NCBI GenBank assembly: GCA_037176885.1
Contig: JAWWNJ010000043.1
Span: 620,001-684,000 of the forward strand
Reading direction: 5' to 3'
DNA length: 64,000 nucleotides
From: Favolaschia claudopus
Taxonomy: Eukaryota > Basidiomycota > Agaricomycetes > Agaricales > Mycenaceae
Positions 49,501-59,370 of the stretch are shown piece by piece. Position 1 is the first letter of the stretch, and every line of letters begins with the position of its first letter. The notes beneath the pieces are model-generated. The model did not search any database and had not been told where the DNA came from. It worked only from the letters and a program-made list of their open reading frames with translations. The position numbers and the translations under genes were made by a program.

Positions 49501-49808
49501 TCGACGCTCAAGCGAACGATGGAAGCGCCCTTGCAGCAGCGCTATCTTGTGGACGTGAAGAGGTCGCGCAATTACTTATCGACCACGGGGCCAATGTAAA
49601 CGATACAGGAACTCGTGGGTGGTCCGTCCTTGCGCTCGCGGCCGGGAATGGGCATATCGATGTGGTGCGTTTGTTGTTGCAGAAGGGGGCCAACGTCAAT
49701 GCGGTATCGAGTTCGAACAGAACGGCGTTGCAAGCGGCACGGTTGGGAGGGCACACAGACATCGTTGCCATATTGACCGAAGCTGCTGCGTCCAGAGCGG
49801 CTGGGTGA
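46568..49808 (+). pseudogene. NACHT-ankyrin STAND (NLR-like) gene with three frameshifts
   Basis: The N-terminus (MADVVGIIASVLQLVDTVAQ) is the helical N-terminal domain of fungal STAND proteins. Exons by splice signals: 46568-46967, 47015-47028, 47080-47133, 47183-47233, 47293-47346, 47400-47570, 47627-47651, 47705-48257, 48312-49808. The NACHT NTPase has Walker A PGAGKTVLA (split by an intron), Walker B IFIVVDALDE near 47965-47995, and the following GMFLLAKLH and HYTAQDYLD signatures. About six ankyrin repeats end the gene (GTALHAAAARGHLPVVCILL-type). Three frame breaks are not explained by introns: near 46797 (GGGGG run, LIEV to EGDKW), near 48240 (TIVS to RSDGM) and near 48703 (EEF to PDAQIEIA). 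Native proteins of this class sense non-self and trigger cell death or incompatibility. Here the gene is probably dead unless the indels are sequencing errors. It converges with the caspase gene 110 bases downstream. Confidence 0.85.
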
Positions 49809-49918
49809 CATGGAGAGTAAATTCGGACAGGACGCCATGGAAAACAAAGGAGAGGTACAAGTATAGAGCTTATAGGTGGAGCGAGAGTAAAGCACCAAGT
49901 TCGAATCCACTGGAAAGC

Positions 49919-51986
49919 CTACATGCTCCAAGGCTGAGTCATATCGAGTGGCTTCGTGCTTGCGAGCTCCGGAATCTGGAAATTAGCCATATCGTATCCT
50001 ACATCCTGTCGCACTAATTTTTGCTTCACGGCGGCAAGCCTCTTGGCGACTCGGGACAGAAATGCCAGATTTGTCGACTCATCTACGCTCTCCCGCGGCG
50101 ATGTCGCGAGCGAAATGGGCGATGGCAGGAGATTTGACGCATGGGAGGCCAGTGAGCCGACACCCACCCATCGCTGCAAGAAGAGCTCCGTACGCTTCTT
50201 CAAATCCAGACGATGCTGGCTAACCTCTCGCCCTCTTTTTGCAGCGAGAGCGTACGTGGCATGGCTGCAGTTACGAATGAGTTATGACTCGTCGAGGTAA
50301 GAACAACTATGACCTGATAGAAACAACAAGGTCCGCCAGAGATCTATTCGGGTTTTCTCGAAGAAGCTGCACCAGCCACTTTTGTAAAAACAGATGTTAT
50401 GAGCCGGGGATCTCAATGAAGAGCCGGGTTACTTGCCGAAGTCATGCTCACGCCATTTGCCTCCCAGGCTATTCTCTCCCAAGCCAACTGCGATTTTCTA
50501 CAGCTGGCGAGGAGCATTACATTAGCTTGCGCCGTTTCCCTCGCACTAGCAGGGTCGCGATCGCGGCACCAGCCATTGCATGTATAAATTTCGGGGCTAT
50601 CGCAGCGCGTTTCATCAGGTAAGATCCAAGCAGACACGGAGAGATCGGCGTCTCCATTTTCCCTCCTTTCTTGTTCCCCGGGAAGAAAAGAGGGGTGTGC
50701 TGCCGCTGGCGGGACAAGAGGTATTCTCGACTCCTCCTTATCGATAGTCGAACGGAGAGCGAGGGTCAAGGTACGCGTTCGAGCCAGAGGCCGGTTTTTC
50801 CCGTGGCGGAGACGCATCAGGGATGGAGTGCGAGGTGAGCTAGTGCTGGTAGACTTTTGGGAGGAAGGACCGACAGGCCCATCCCGGGTGGCGTGAAGGT
50901 CGCGATGGGACAGAAATGGAAGCGTCTTGAAGGCACGGGAGGTCGCCTGTAGGATAGTCGGAATTCGTGCACCGCGGCGCACTGCAAAAGAATCATTATA
51001 GATTTCTGCAATGCAAAGATGGCTCACCAACTACACTCCGAAGTTCTTCGCTGTGTCTCCACCCTCTCCACACCCAAGGAACATAGACTCGATTGCAGAG
51101 AAAGTGGTCAAGATCTGTATATCGGAGTCGTGAGCAATTCGATGTCGGAGGAGAGATGGACGTACCAAGCAACGACCCCGAGTGAGACGTGTCCATGACA
51201 GCGACAAGATGAGCTCCTGCTGGCAAAGGTCGGACAAGTGCATTGTGCAATTCCTGGCTCAATTCGTGAATTTCAAGATTTAAGGGCAGGACGAGGATTG
51301 CTTACATTGTCCACAATCAGCATCTCTTCGCCATCTAGAGGAACTAGACCTGCAGATGGCGTTAAAAGACGGTATAGATAGCGCAGAGATAGGTAGTACA
51401 TTCATTCATGCCATCTTCTTCACTATTAGACCGCTCATTGGGTATTTGTGAAGAATGGCCCGCATCTATGGTACTGGGCAGTTAATTGATTGTGTTTTGA
51501 GTACATAGACGAGGTTTTACGCACAGTGAAAACACAAATGGTCGCCTTGCTTCACACCCTTGACCAATTCTGCTATAGCTGCGAGCTACGTCGACGAGCA
51601 ACTTGGAGATCAACCACTTGCATCCTATAGAGCTCAGCACGAGCGTACAATGTTATGGCGGGTCGGCTGTAGATGACCCTTGACCCCGTCGTCCACAACA
51701 ACAGTGATTTCAGATGGAGTATATTCATAGCTGGTCAACGTTTGAGCAGAACAAAACGAACGCCGAGTACCACGTACACATCTATCAAGAGATCTCGCAT
51801 CTTATACACATCTTCGTGAGCGGTTGGAAGCTCTGCATATTCCTTACTCTTGCAAAGGCGTATTCCGACAAGCAGCGCCCGCTTTTGGCCCTTACATGAG
51901 CCGTTGACAAGATCCCTGCTGTGAACAGTTTCGGCCAGATCATTGGAGTTGAAGTTCGAGTGCAGCTCGACGACGGCGGAGGCCAT
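49919..51986 (-). CDS. caspase-like (peptidase C14) protein A, catalytic Cys replaced by Ser
   Basis: Ten exons give 525 aa: 51778-51986, 51649-51730, 51525-51585, 51400-51465, 51306-51349, 51166-51253, 51028-51114, 50452-50981, 50314-50378, 49919-50264. The p20-like fold starts GQKRALLVGIRLCKS and HEDVYKMRDLLIDVY, then TPSEITVVVDDGVKGHLQPT. The catalytic His is present in FHYAGHSSQ. The catalytic motif, normally D-x-C-H-S-G, reads VMDTSHSGSLL, so the nucleophile is Ser (TCT rather than TGT or TGC). A basic, disordered middle follows, then a Cys module (RCDSPEIYTCNGWCRDRD) and a conserved tail (PELASTKPLDMTQPW). The family acts as cysteine proteases in programmed death or stress; this copy is probably a pseudoprotease or a weak serine-type enzyme. 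It is tandem with copies B and C and shares their exon layout. Confidence 0.85.
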
Positions 51987-52259
51987 CTCGACGTGAAAAA
52001 GAACGAGTGCGGAGGTTGACGGCTAGCATGATCAGGGCGGTTCTCAAGATAGCAATTCGGAATATTTGATGAATATTTCGGCTGCAGTATTGGAGAAAGC
52101 AGGATATTAATGTATGGGTGCGGGACGGTATGTAAGTACATGAATCATATATGTGCAGAAAACAAGGACTGTACGACGGCGGAGAAGTTCATGTAGCAGC
52201 ATCTATGTAAGTACAGAACAGGAAACGAGGAAGCGGAAGGGACGAAGAATATTGGGGTG
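51987..52259. other. promoter region of caspase-like gene A
   Basis: 273 bases between the start of copy A and the stop of copy B. No distinct TATA or repeat is seen. Confidence 0.4.
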
Positions 52260-54363
52260 TTACATTCTCCAGGGCCGATTCATATCCAACGGCCTTGCAC
52301 TTGAGAGTTCGGGGTTCTGGAAGGCATCCACGTCGTACGCTAGGTCTTGACGCTCGTGTTGCTGCAGGCTTTCTAGTACCTTCTTCAAGTAGCTGAGCTG
52401 ATCAGCGACTACTTGCACCAGCCAGTGTTTTTCGTTTGGATTGGGCCGGGTGTGGGCAAGAGGCAGGGTTGCGGAGCGCGTATTAGCTGATGGCGGAGGA
52501 GCGGGTAGGAAGAGCGATGAAGTTATTTTTCCGTCCTCCAACTGTTTGATCCTTTTGAGGAGCTGAGCAGCATGAGCTCGGTGTTCCTTTTTATACATTG
52601 CCAATCCGTTGTGGCGTTTGAGGGCTGAGGAGTACGTTGCGTGACTGGACTTCGTGAGCATAGAACAATGAAGCCACTCCCCATTGGGCGTACCTGATGT
52701 GGAGGAGAACATCTTTCAAAGGTCGAAAAGGATTCTCCCGCAGTGAATCGATTAGAAGCTGTTTGCATCCACAGCGCGCGCATGAGCATACTAGATTAAA
52801 AGATGCGGAAGCATCACCCACTGCGGTCATGGAGCATTGTACTTCCTCCCCGCATGGCGAGTCTCTACGGCTCGTCAGCACAATCATCGTGGCGTCGGCC
52901 TTCGCCGATTCCTTGACCCTTGTAGGTAGGCCGTCGCAATCGCGACACCAACCGTTACAGGCCGACAGCTGTATCGGACTATCACATCGACAGGAGTCCT
53001 CGGGAAGAAACCAGTTGAGTTCGGCGGCACCTGATGTCGCTGATTCGTCCTCAGTTGGTGAAAAAAAGGGCGGGTGATGGGCGAGTGAAGTGCTGGACCG
53101 CGGGTGTGGTGGTAGACTGGGAGGTGCGTTATTCGGTAGAGTCGGAGAGATCGAAAGTCTCAGTGTGCGCATCCGCGCGACAAACCCCTTCCTAGTTGTA
53201 CGAAGGCGCGCAAGGGACGGGACCCTCGGGCCTCGAGATCCATTGGAAGAAAGACCCGCGCCAGGAGTGACGGAATGCTGCATCAGCGAGGCAGCAAGGC
53301 CATCATCGATTGCTCCACGCCGCATTGGGCCCGGGACGGTTTTGGAGAAACCAGAGGTAGGTTGAAGGATAGTTGGCAGTCGTGCTCCGCGACGAACTTA
53401 TCTCCCATGTGTCGGAAGTAGTGCAAGAAATGATAAGATGCAAACTCACCAACCCCTCTTCGACTACGTTTTGCATCAGTTTTTTCGGACGCCGAGAGCC
53501 ATGGCAAGTATACCCGATTACAGCGAGAGTGCTCGAGATCTTGAGGTATATTTATCAAGTACAAGAGACAAAGGATTCGAATGAAGTCTCACCGAGGACG
53601 GTAGAGGAGCAGCACGTATCCAGGACGGCGACGAGCTGGGAGCTTGCCGGCAAGGGTTGGATGAGGGCACGATGTAGATCCTACGACCGGTCAACTCAGA
53701 GCCTTCGTTGCAGAATTCTCACACGTACGTGGTCAACGATCATGGTCTCTTCGCCATCCAAAGGTATCAGACCTGGCAAGATGTTAGAGAACAGCAAAGG
53801 TGAATCATTGCATGAAGGGAACATACTTTCATCCATGTCGTCTTCCTCAATGCTTGTATTGAGCCGTTTGAAAGCGTGGCCGACATCTAGGTCTATGGAT
53901 TAGAGGCAGTTCGTATGGACATAAACGAATGCACTGACAATGAAAACACAATTGGTCGTTGGCTTTGACATCCTTGACCAAATTCGCGATCGCCAGAAGC
54001 TATAGCGGATGTACTTGCGTCAGAGCCGACACATAAGCTCATACAGCAATTGCTTACAATGTTGTGGCGTGTAGGCTGAACATGCCCTTCAATCCCATCA
54101 TCGACAATAACGGTTATCTCAGACGGTGAGTAGTGGTAGCTTGAGTGATCACAGTCAGTCAGGATTGTCTCAGGGCAGGAGACGACATACGCCTCGAGCA
54201 GCAAGTCGCGCATCTTGTACACATCCTCGTGCGCATTTGATGTTTTTGAATAGCCACTTTTGCATACACGTATTCCCACGAGCAGTGCTCTTTTACGACC
54301 CACGCATTGGTGAGAGTTGGACCCGTCGTCGGCGAAGTCGTGTAAAGGTGAATCTGAGACCAT
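52260..54363 (-). CDS. caspase-like (peptidase C14) protein B, catalytic dyad present
   Basis: Ten exons give 540 aa: 54191-54363, 54058-54139, 53939-53999, 53827-53886, 53729-53772, 53593-53680, 53450-53539, 52822-53396, 52694-52758, 52260-52644. It begins with an acidic N-terminus, then GRKRALLVGIRVCKS and HEDVYKMRDLLLEAY. The His lies in FHYVGHAFK and the Cys in VLDTCCSSTVL; the usual HSG after the Cys is replaced by CSS, so the dyad is there but the pocket is changed. Exon 7 carries DLEHSRCNRVYLPW. The Cys module reads RCDSPIQLSACNGWCRDCDG, and the tail PELSSARPLDMNRPW matches copy A. The 63 nt intron at 52759-52821 is open in frame and would add a C-x-C-x2-C-x-C motif if retained. This is the likeliest active member of the three. 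Confidence 0.85.
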
Positions 54364-54629
54364 AGCAAGGACACCCCCGCGCTACAAAAGTGGGTTTATA
54401 ACAGCCGTTCAGAGGCTATACGAAGCACAGCTACACGTGTGTATGGACGCTTTTAACGCTGAGTTCGCGACACGCTGTATGAGAGGTGACGGCATAGGCT
54501 ACCCATACAATGAGAAAGCACCGCTCTAGGGGAGAAATCTAATCAGCATACTTGCCACGAATGCTATGTACATGTACTCACCCGATGCCAAATTCATGTC
54601 GGCAGTCTTGTGAATTGCATCTTCCATGA
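54364..54629. other. promoter region of caspase-like gene B
   Basis: 266 bases between the start of copy B and the stop of copy C, nearly the same length as the A-B spacer, as expected for tandem duplication units of about 2.3 kb. Confidence 0.4.
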
Positions 54630-56382
54630 CTATTTCATGACCAGCGACCGAGAGCTTGCGAGCTCGGGGCCCTCAAAGCCGTACATGATGTAGCGTCCAT
54701 TCAGGTGCTGTATCGGAGCCTTGATCATCTGCTTCATCGACTCGAATCCCTCCTGAACTTGGAGCAGTAGTGCAGCTTTCTTAGACGAACGCGAGTTGAC
54801 GGCCCCAAGCGTCGCAGAACGCGCTGGCAGTGCCGGCGAAGGCTCCACGAGGAGAGGGAGTGACACAGTGCGCCGAAGGTACCAGCGCCGCTGGTACTGA
54901 TACTCCCGACCCTTCTTGCCCCAAGCCCGTTGTAGCTGAGCGACCTGCTCACTACGACAAGTATTTAGTCAAACCGCTGCAGGGAGAAGTAAAGAAACCC
55001 GGCATACCTCAAGTTCTTCAGAGATAAATACGGATGTTTCTTTAAGATATCGACGAGTTGCTACAGCAGGACAGGTGAGTCATGCGGCAAGCTGAAAGGG
55101 CACACACTTACCAATATCATAGTGCTACCATTCTCCCCTTCCTGCCACGCGTCTCTGCAAGACGCTAGTCTGATAACTTCGGCTCTGACACTTGTGTCTT
55201 GGTCTTCGATAGTGAAACCTCCGTCGAACATTTGATAGCCAACATCTACGGCCTCAGGGCTTTCGCATCGCATTGCCTGACCGTCCGAGAGGACCCAAGG
55301 CTCCCCGTGAGGCTCCTCACTCTCGAGTTCGTCGATGTTCGGATATAGAGACGCCGGGACGCGCAGTCGCCCCCCAAGCCACTTGCTTCTGGTTCGAAGA
55401 CGTGACAGGGACCCTAGACGCTTAGTGGTGCCTCTAGTGATGCGCGGGCTCCCAGCACCTCGGCGAGTAGATATTCCGAAGGCGGTCGAAGAAGATGGAG
55501 CAAAAGAAGAGGGAACATCGGTGAGACCGCTCCGTCGTAAGGGGCCTGCATGGAGAGCGTGGAGGTGGAAGTCCGATGCGGCGGGAGCAACATCTAAGAG
55601 CATTGCGTGACGACGAACTGCACATCTGTCAGAAGAGAAAATGAATCAGAACGAACGAGAAAGTGCTCACAAAGCTCGTATCTATACAAATCCAATACGA
55701 TAACAAGCCTAGATCCGGAAGGCAATGGGCAGACCAAGGCGTTGTGTAGATCCTGTTTATTGGGGGTCAACTCGACGCACTATTCCAAATGGAAAGAAGG
55801 ACATACATTGTGGGTGATGAATTGGCCATCCAGCGGACCCAGCCCTGAAAATGATTATAGCAAGATTACAAACACGCGAACGGGCTTACATTCGTCGAAC
55901 CCGTCCTCCTCGCCCGTATTTGCATTAGGAGTTTGCACAGACGGTCCCGCATCTGAGAATCAAGATAGTTCACTTCTCAGCGCAAATTCAAAACATAGAC
56001 TTAAGTCTTACGCACATTGAAAATACACTTCATCTCCGCCCTCCGCATTCTTGATGAGCCTGGCAATAGCAGCAAGCTGGTGATACTAATGGTGAGACAG
56101 AGAGAAAGAATTTGCCACATAGAACGCACAATATTGTTGCGCGTCGGCTGAACGTGTTCTTCCACTCCGTTATCGATGAGGATTACTATGTTAAAGGGTT
56201 TGTAGCCGTACCTAACAGCCGCTGTGTCAGTCGTGATGAGCGGAAGAAGAGCAGGATCATGATGCATACATATCCACCAGGAGATTTCGCATTTTATAGA
56301 CATCGCTATGGATATCGTTGAGCTTGGAAGGTCCTCCATGATCACCGTCTCTGACGCCGATAAGAAGTGCCCATTTCTTCAT
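54630..56382 (-). CDS. caspase-like protein C, both catalytic residues and one exon lost
   Basis: Nine exons give 439 aa: 56270-56382, 56130-56211, 56016-56076, 55890-55952, 55807-55844, 55671-55752, 55112-55617, 55008-55060, 54630-54951. The start MKKWALLIGVRDGD and SDVYKMRNLLVDM align with copies A and B, as do the intron phases. At the His position it reads YAGPSVQ (Pro), and at the Cys position VLDLYRYEL (no Cys). The exon carrying CNRVYxPW in the sister genes is absent; the Cys-site exon joins straight to FRRHAMLL. The CNGWCRD module has become VGYQMFDGG. The tail PELASSRSLVM is kept. The open frame survives over nine exons, so it may be translated as a pseudoprotease, or it may be an early pseudogene. 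An upstream ATG at 56547 is closed by a stop, hence the start chosen. Confidence 0.75.
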
Positions 56383-57052
56383 TTCTTCCCTGACGGCAGT
56401 AGGGGAGACGAAGACCTTGCAGAATCAGAATTGACAATGCAGATCCAAGACTATCGCTGGGTTGGGTCGACGGAGAGAGATTTCCGTCCAGTAGAAGCTC
56501 CGAAAGTTGTGACGCCAGACGCCGTACCGCTTGAATATGACATCGAGTGAAAAAACCCGGTGCGAGAGAGCTCTCACGCTCGGCGGGTCACCTGCATGAA
56601 CGTCGACGATACGCCGCACATCAAGCTAGTATCCTTCGGCTCCGTTGTGCACAGTGCCGAACGCGTTGGCGTTCAAGAATACCCAGCGATGGCAGACACG
56701 ATTTCTTGTCATCGGTGGGGACTGGACCGTGTTGCTGAGTGGTTTTGGAGGTTTGGCTATTGGAAAAGCTAGTCTTCGTTTATTCGGCCATGGTATTGCC
56801 GCTATGGCGCAGTCCACAGAGTCAATACAACGTGAGGCAAGCCTACCTCTGTTTGAAAGCAAGGAGGGAAATCAATTTTGATAATAACTCCCACGCTCCT
56901 ATGTGCACACTCTCCCAACGCTCTCACCGACAGCTTCAGTGTTACATATGAGAATGCGCGTTCAGACAGAGATCATAATATATACACCGTAGCCCATCGA
57001 ATCAAATACAAGCATACGCATCGGAAATCCCCTCTCTTGCTAAACTCCCGTC
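56383..57052. other. spacer upstream of caspase-like gene C
   Basis: 670 bases between the start of copy C and the stop of the second GNAT gene. Short frames only. In copy C orientation, an in-frame open stretch before 56382 (SPTAVREEM) follows a possible acceptor at about 56421, so a further 5' exon is conceivable. Confidence 0.4.
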
Positions 57053-58905
57053 TTAAGTATACAATCCCGCCCGTACCCTTCTTTTCGGAAACAGCACGTC
57101 CACCAACGGCACCACCGCTGGCTCCACCGCGACATCTGGATAGATCTCCTTCAGCTCTCGCCAGTCTTTATATCCTATCATCAGCTGGATGAGCGCGCCT
57201 TGAGGAAGCGTCAAATGCGGTTCTATATATGATAATCAGAACAAGAGAGCGCAGTCAAGGGAGTAAAGAAGGGACGCACTAGGGCTGTCTGGCCTAGGAG
57301 CATCAGCGCCGACAACGACGCTGTCGACAATGCGCAGAACGACGCCCCCGCCCATACTGCGCGATGCGCCGACGTGCAGAGTCGTAGTGTAATTCGCGCC
57401 GAAGATGGGTCTCGAGGTGCCGAGTCGTTTGTTGAGGGCGGGAAGGAGCGCTGTGAGGAAGCGTGAAAGGGAAGGAATGGAGATCCACCTGAACTCAGTT
57501 GACTATGAGTCGAGCGAGAAAACGAGTAAAGGAGGATGATGGACCCACCAAACATGCATCATATTATACCTGGACGATTCCGGCAGGGGGACAGCTAACT
57601 CGTGAGCAACGAGCCACTGATACAACGGATGTGCGTCGGGGAGCATCCAACGCAGAGTGGTGATTCTACAACGCTTCTCATTAGTTCACAGCAGAAGAGA
57701 AGGAAAAAACACCCGACACTTACTTCGTCTCGAAATTGGGATCTCTTCCAGGCAACACTTCCCCAGCTTGCTTAACAAGCCCCCTCGCAATAGCGCACGC
57801 AACGGCCAACGCATCCTCTTCGCCGTCCCACAGCAGCGGATGCACCACGGTACTCGAGTCGCCCTGTCGAGGCCGTCGGAGACGGGCAGCGGCCACCACC
57901 ACATGAGATGGAGTAGCTGTGCATGTGTCTGTACCACCGACTTCCTTCTCCAGAACGAAGACCGGCTCGAGGGGATACACCGTGTGAGAGGCATAGACGA
58001 CGGAACGGTCGCCTAAAATGTAACGCAATTGCGCTGTAAGCGTTTCAGCGTCTTTGGCTCCGATAAAGATGTCCGCTTCCGAGCGTGGCGCGAGTACCAT
58101 TTGTTCGAGCGCGGGGATGTCATCTAGCGTCGCACGGCGGAGGATGTATGGGGACGAAGACGCTTCTGGCGGCTTTGTGAGCGCAGCTGCGTGGGTGAGC
58201 AGCCCCAATCCCATATCAAGCGCGTATTCGTATCCGTGCATGCGGTCTGAAACCATGCCACTCAGCAACTGCAAGAGCAGGGGAAATGAGCACGTACAGT
58301 AACTGGGAATCCCAGGCATAACGAACAACGGACACCCATCCGCAACCGCCCTCGCATTGATCATGGCGAAAAGAGCGTGAATGATACTCTTGTCGCCGGT
58401 GCGGCCACGATACGCCTTCTTGCAGGCGACGATATGCGCGCAACCGTAAGGCAGGCGTACGGCGTCGCTGTCGAAGGCAATCTCCCCGGGAAGGTAGTAT
58501 ACAAGGGCTACGACTGTCTCTAGAGCGGTTTCGGCGGCATTGCGTATTTGATCTCCGTATGAAGCTTGCGGGGAGGTGCTCGTTGCGGAGCTGGGAGGCG
58601 TAGAGGATGTCTCGACGCATACCGCCCAGTTGGTCCTACCCGAAAGGAGTCTGAGTACGGGAGAAGCAACGGTTGAGAATCAATGAGAAAACGTACGAGC
58701 TACCGGCATAAAACGAATCATCTGTATGCGGCTCCAAAAAGCGCATTATCTGCTCCGTTTCTTCTCCTTCTTGCTCTCCCGCTGCGAGACAAGATAACAG
58801 GATACATCCAGCTTTGTCTTCCACCGTGCTCCAGCGAAGGGTAAGTTTTCCTCCGTGGAGAGTACGACGGTATGATGGATGGGCAGGGTTCAGGGTTTCC
58901 GCCAT
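57053..58905 (-). CDS. GNAT acetyltransferase with Eis-like C-terminal region (copy 2)
   Basis: Six exons give 521 aa: 58697-58905, 58298-58635, 57724-58246, 57549-57665, 57280-57488, 57053-57222. The start MAETLNPAHPSYRRTLHGGK aligns with copy 1 (DPAYRRTLADGK). An ATG nine bases upstream is also possible. The acetyl-CoA site reads HIVACKKAYRGRTGDKS and then GIPSYYRMHGYEYALDMG. A second domain begins YILRRATLDDIPALEQMVL. Exon 4 is exactly 117 nt in both copies, and all five introns match in place and phase. The C-terminus LTLPQGALIQLMIGYKDW, VPLVDVLFPKRR repeats the Eis/SCP2-like end. It stands in opposite orientation to copy 1, and together they enclose the STAND and caspase genes. Substrate unknown. 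Confidence 0.9.
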
Positions 58906-59370
58906 CTGGAGCACATAGAGAAAGTTGGGTGGAGATTTCAGGCAGAGAAAACGTGGTTTCTGCTGCGTCCGATGCTGCGGGCTGCGCCAACGGACGGATC
59001 ACCTGGCATTGAATCGTTCGATTCCAGTTCCATACTGTAGAAAATCAAGTACTAGTTGACAGAAAAGTCGAGCGCGAGACATGGCATAGGTGGCTGCGGG
59101 GTGGCTGGTGAGTGGGGAGAACAAGCAACGCTAGCGTGACGTGACGAGATCGTGACTCCTATTTCTTCTTTTGCGCCAACTCGTCCAACGATCCGCTTTT
59201 GGAAATTTTGAGGTTTGTGCCAGGTTAGTGATATTTCAATTTGAGTAGGATTGTTGTAAAAATAGGGGGGGATGTTACTAGTTATAAAGTACACGAGTTA
59301 GATGCGCTCCCAATCCGAAGCATTTGAACGCGCGCTGGCTGCAAATAAATCGCTTGTGAGAAATTTATGG
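58906..59370. other. promoter region of GNAT copy 2 and 3' end of the TPR gene
   Basis: 465 bases with no gene. An AT-rich segment near 59220-59290 is the only feature. Confidence 0.4.

Noticed and set aside
49890..49915. tRNA-like T-loop (GTTCGAATCCAC) after the STAND gene
   Set aside because: No A box, acceptor stem or anticodon arm at the right distance.
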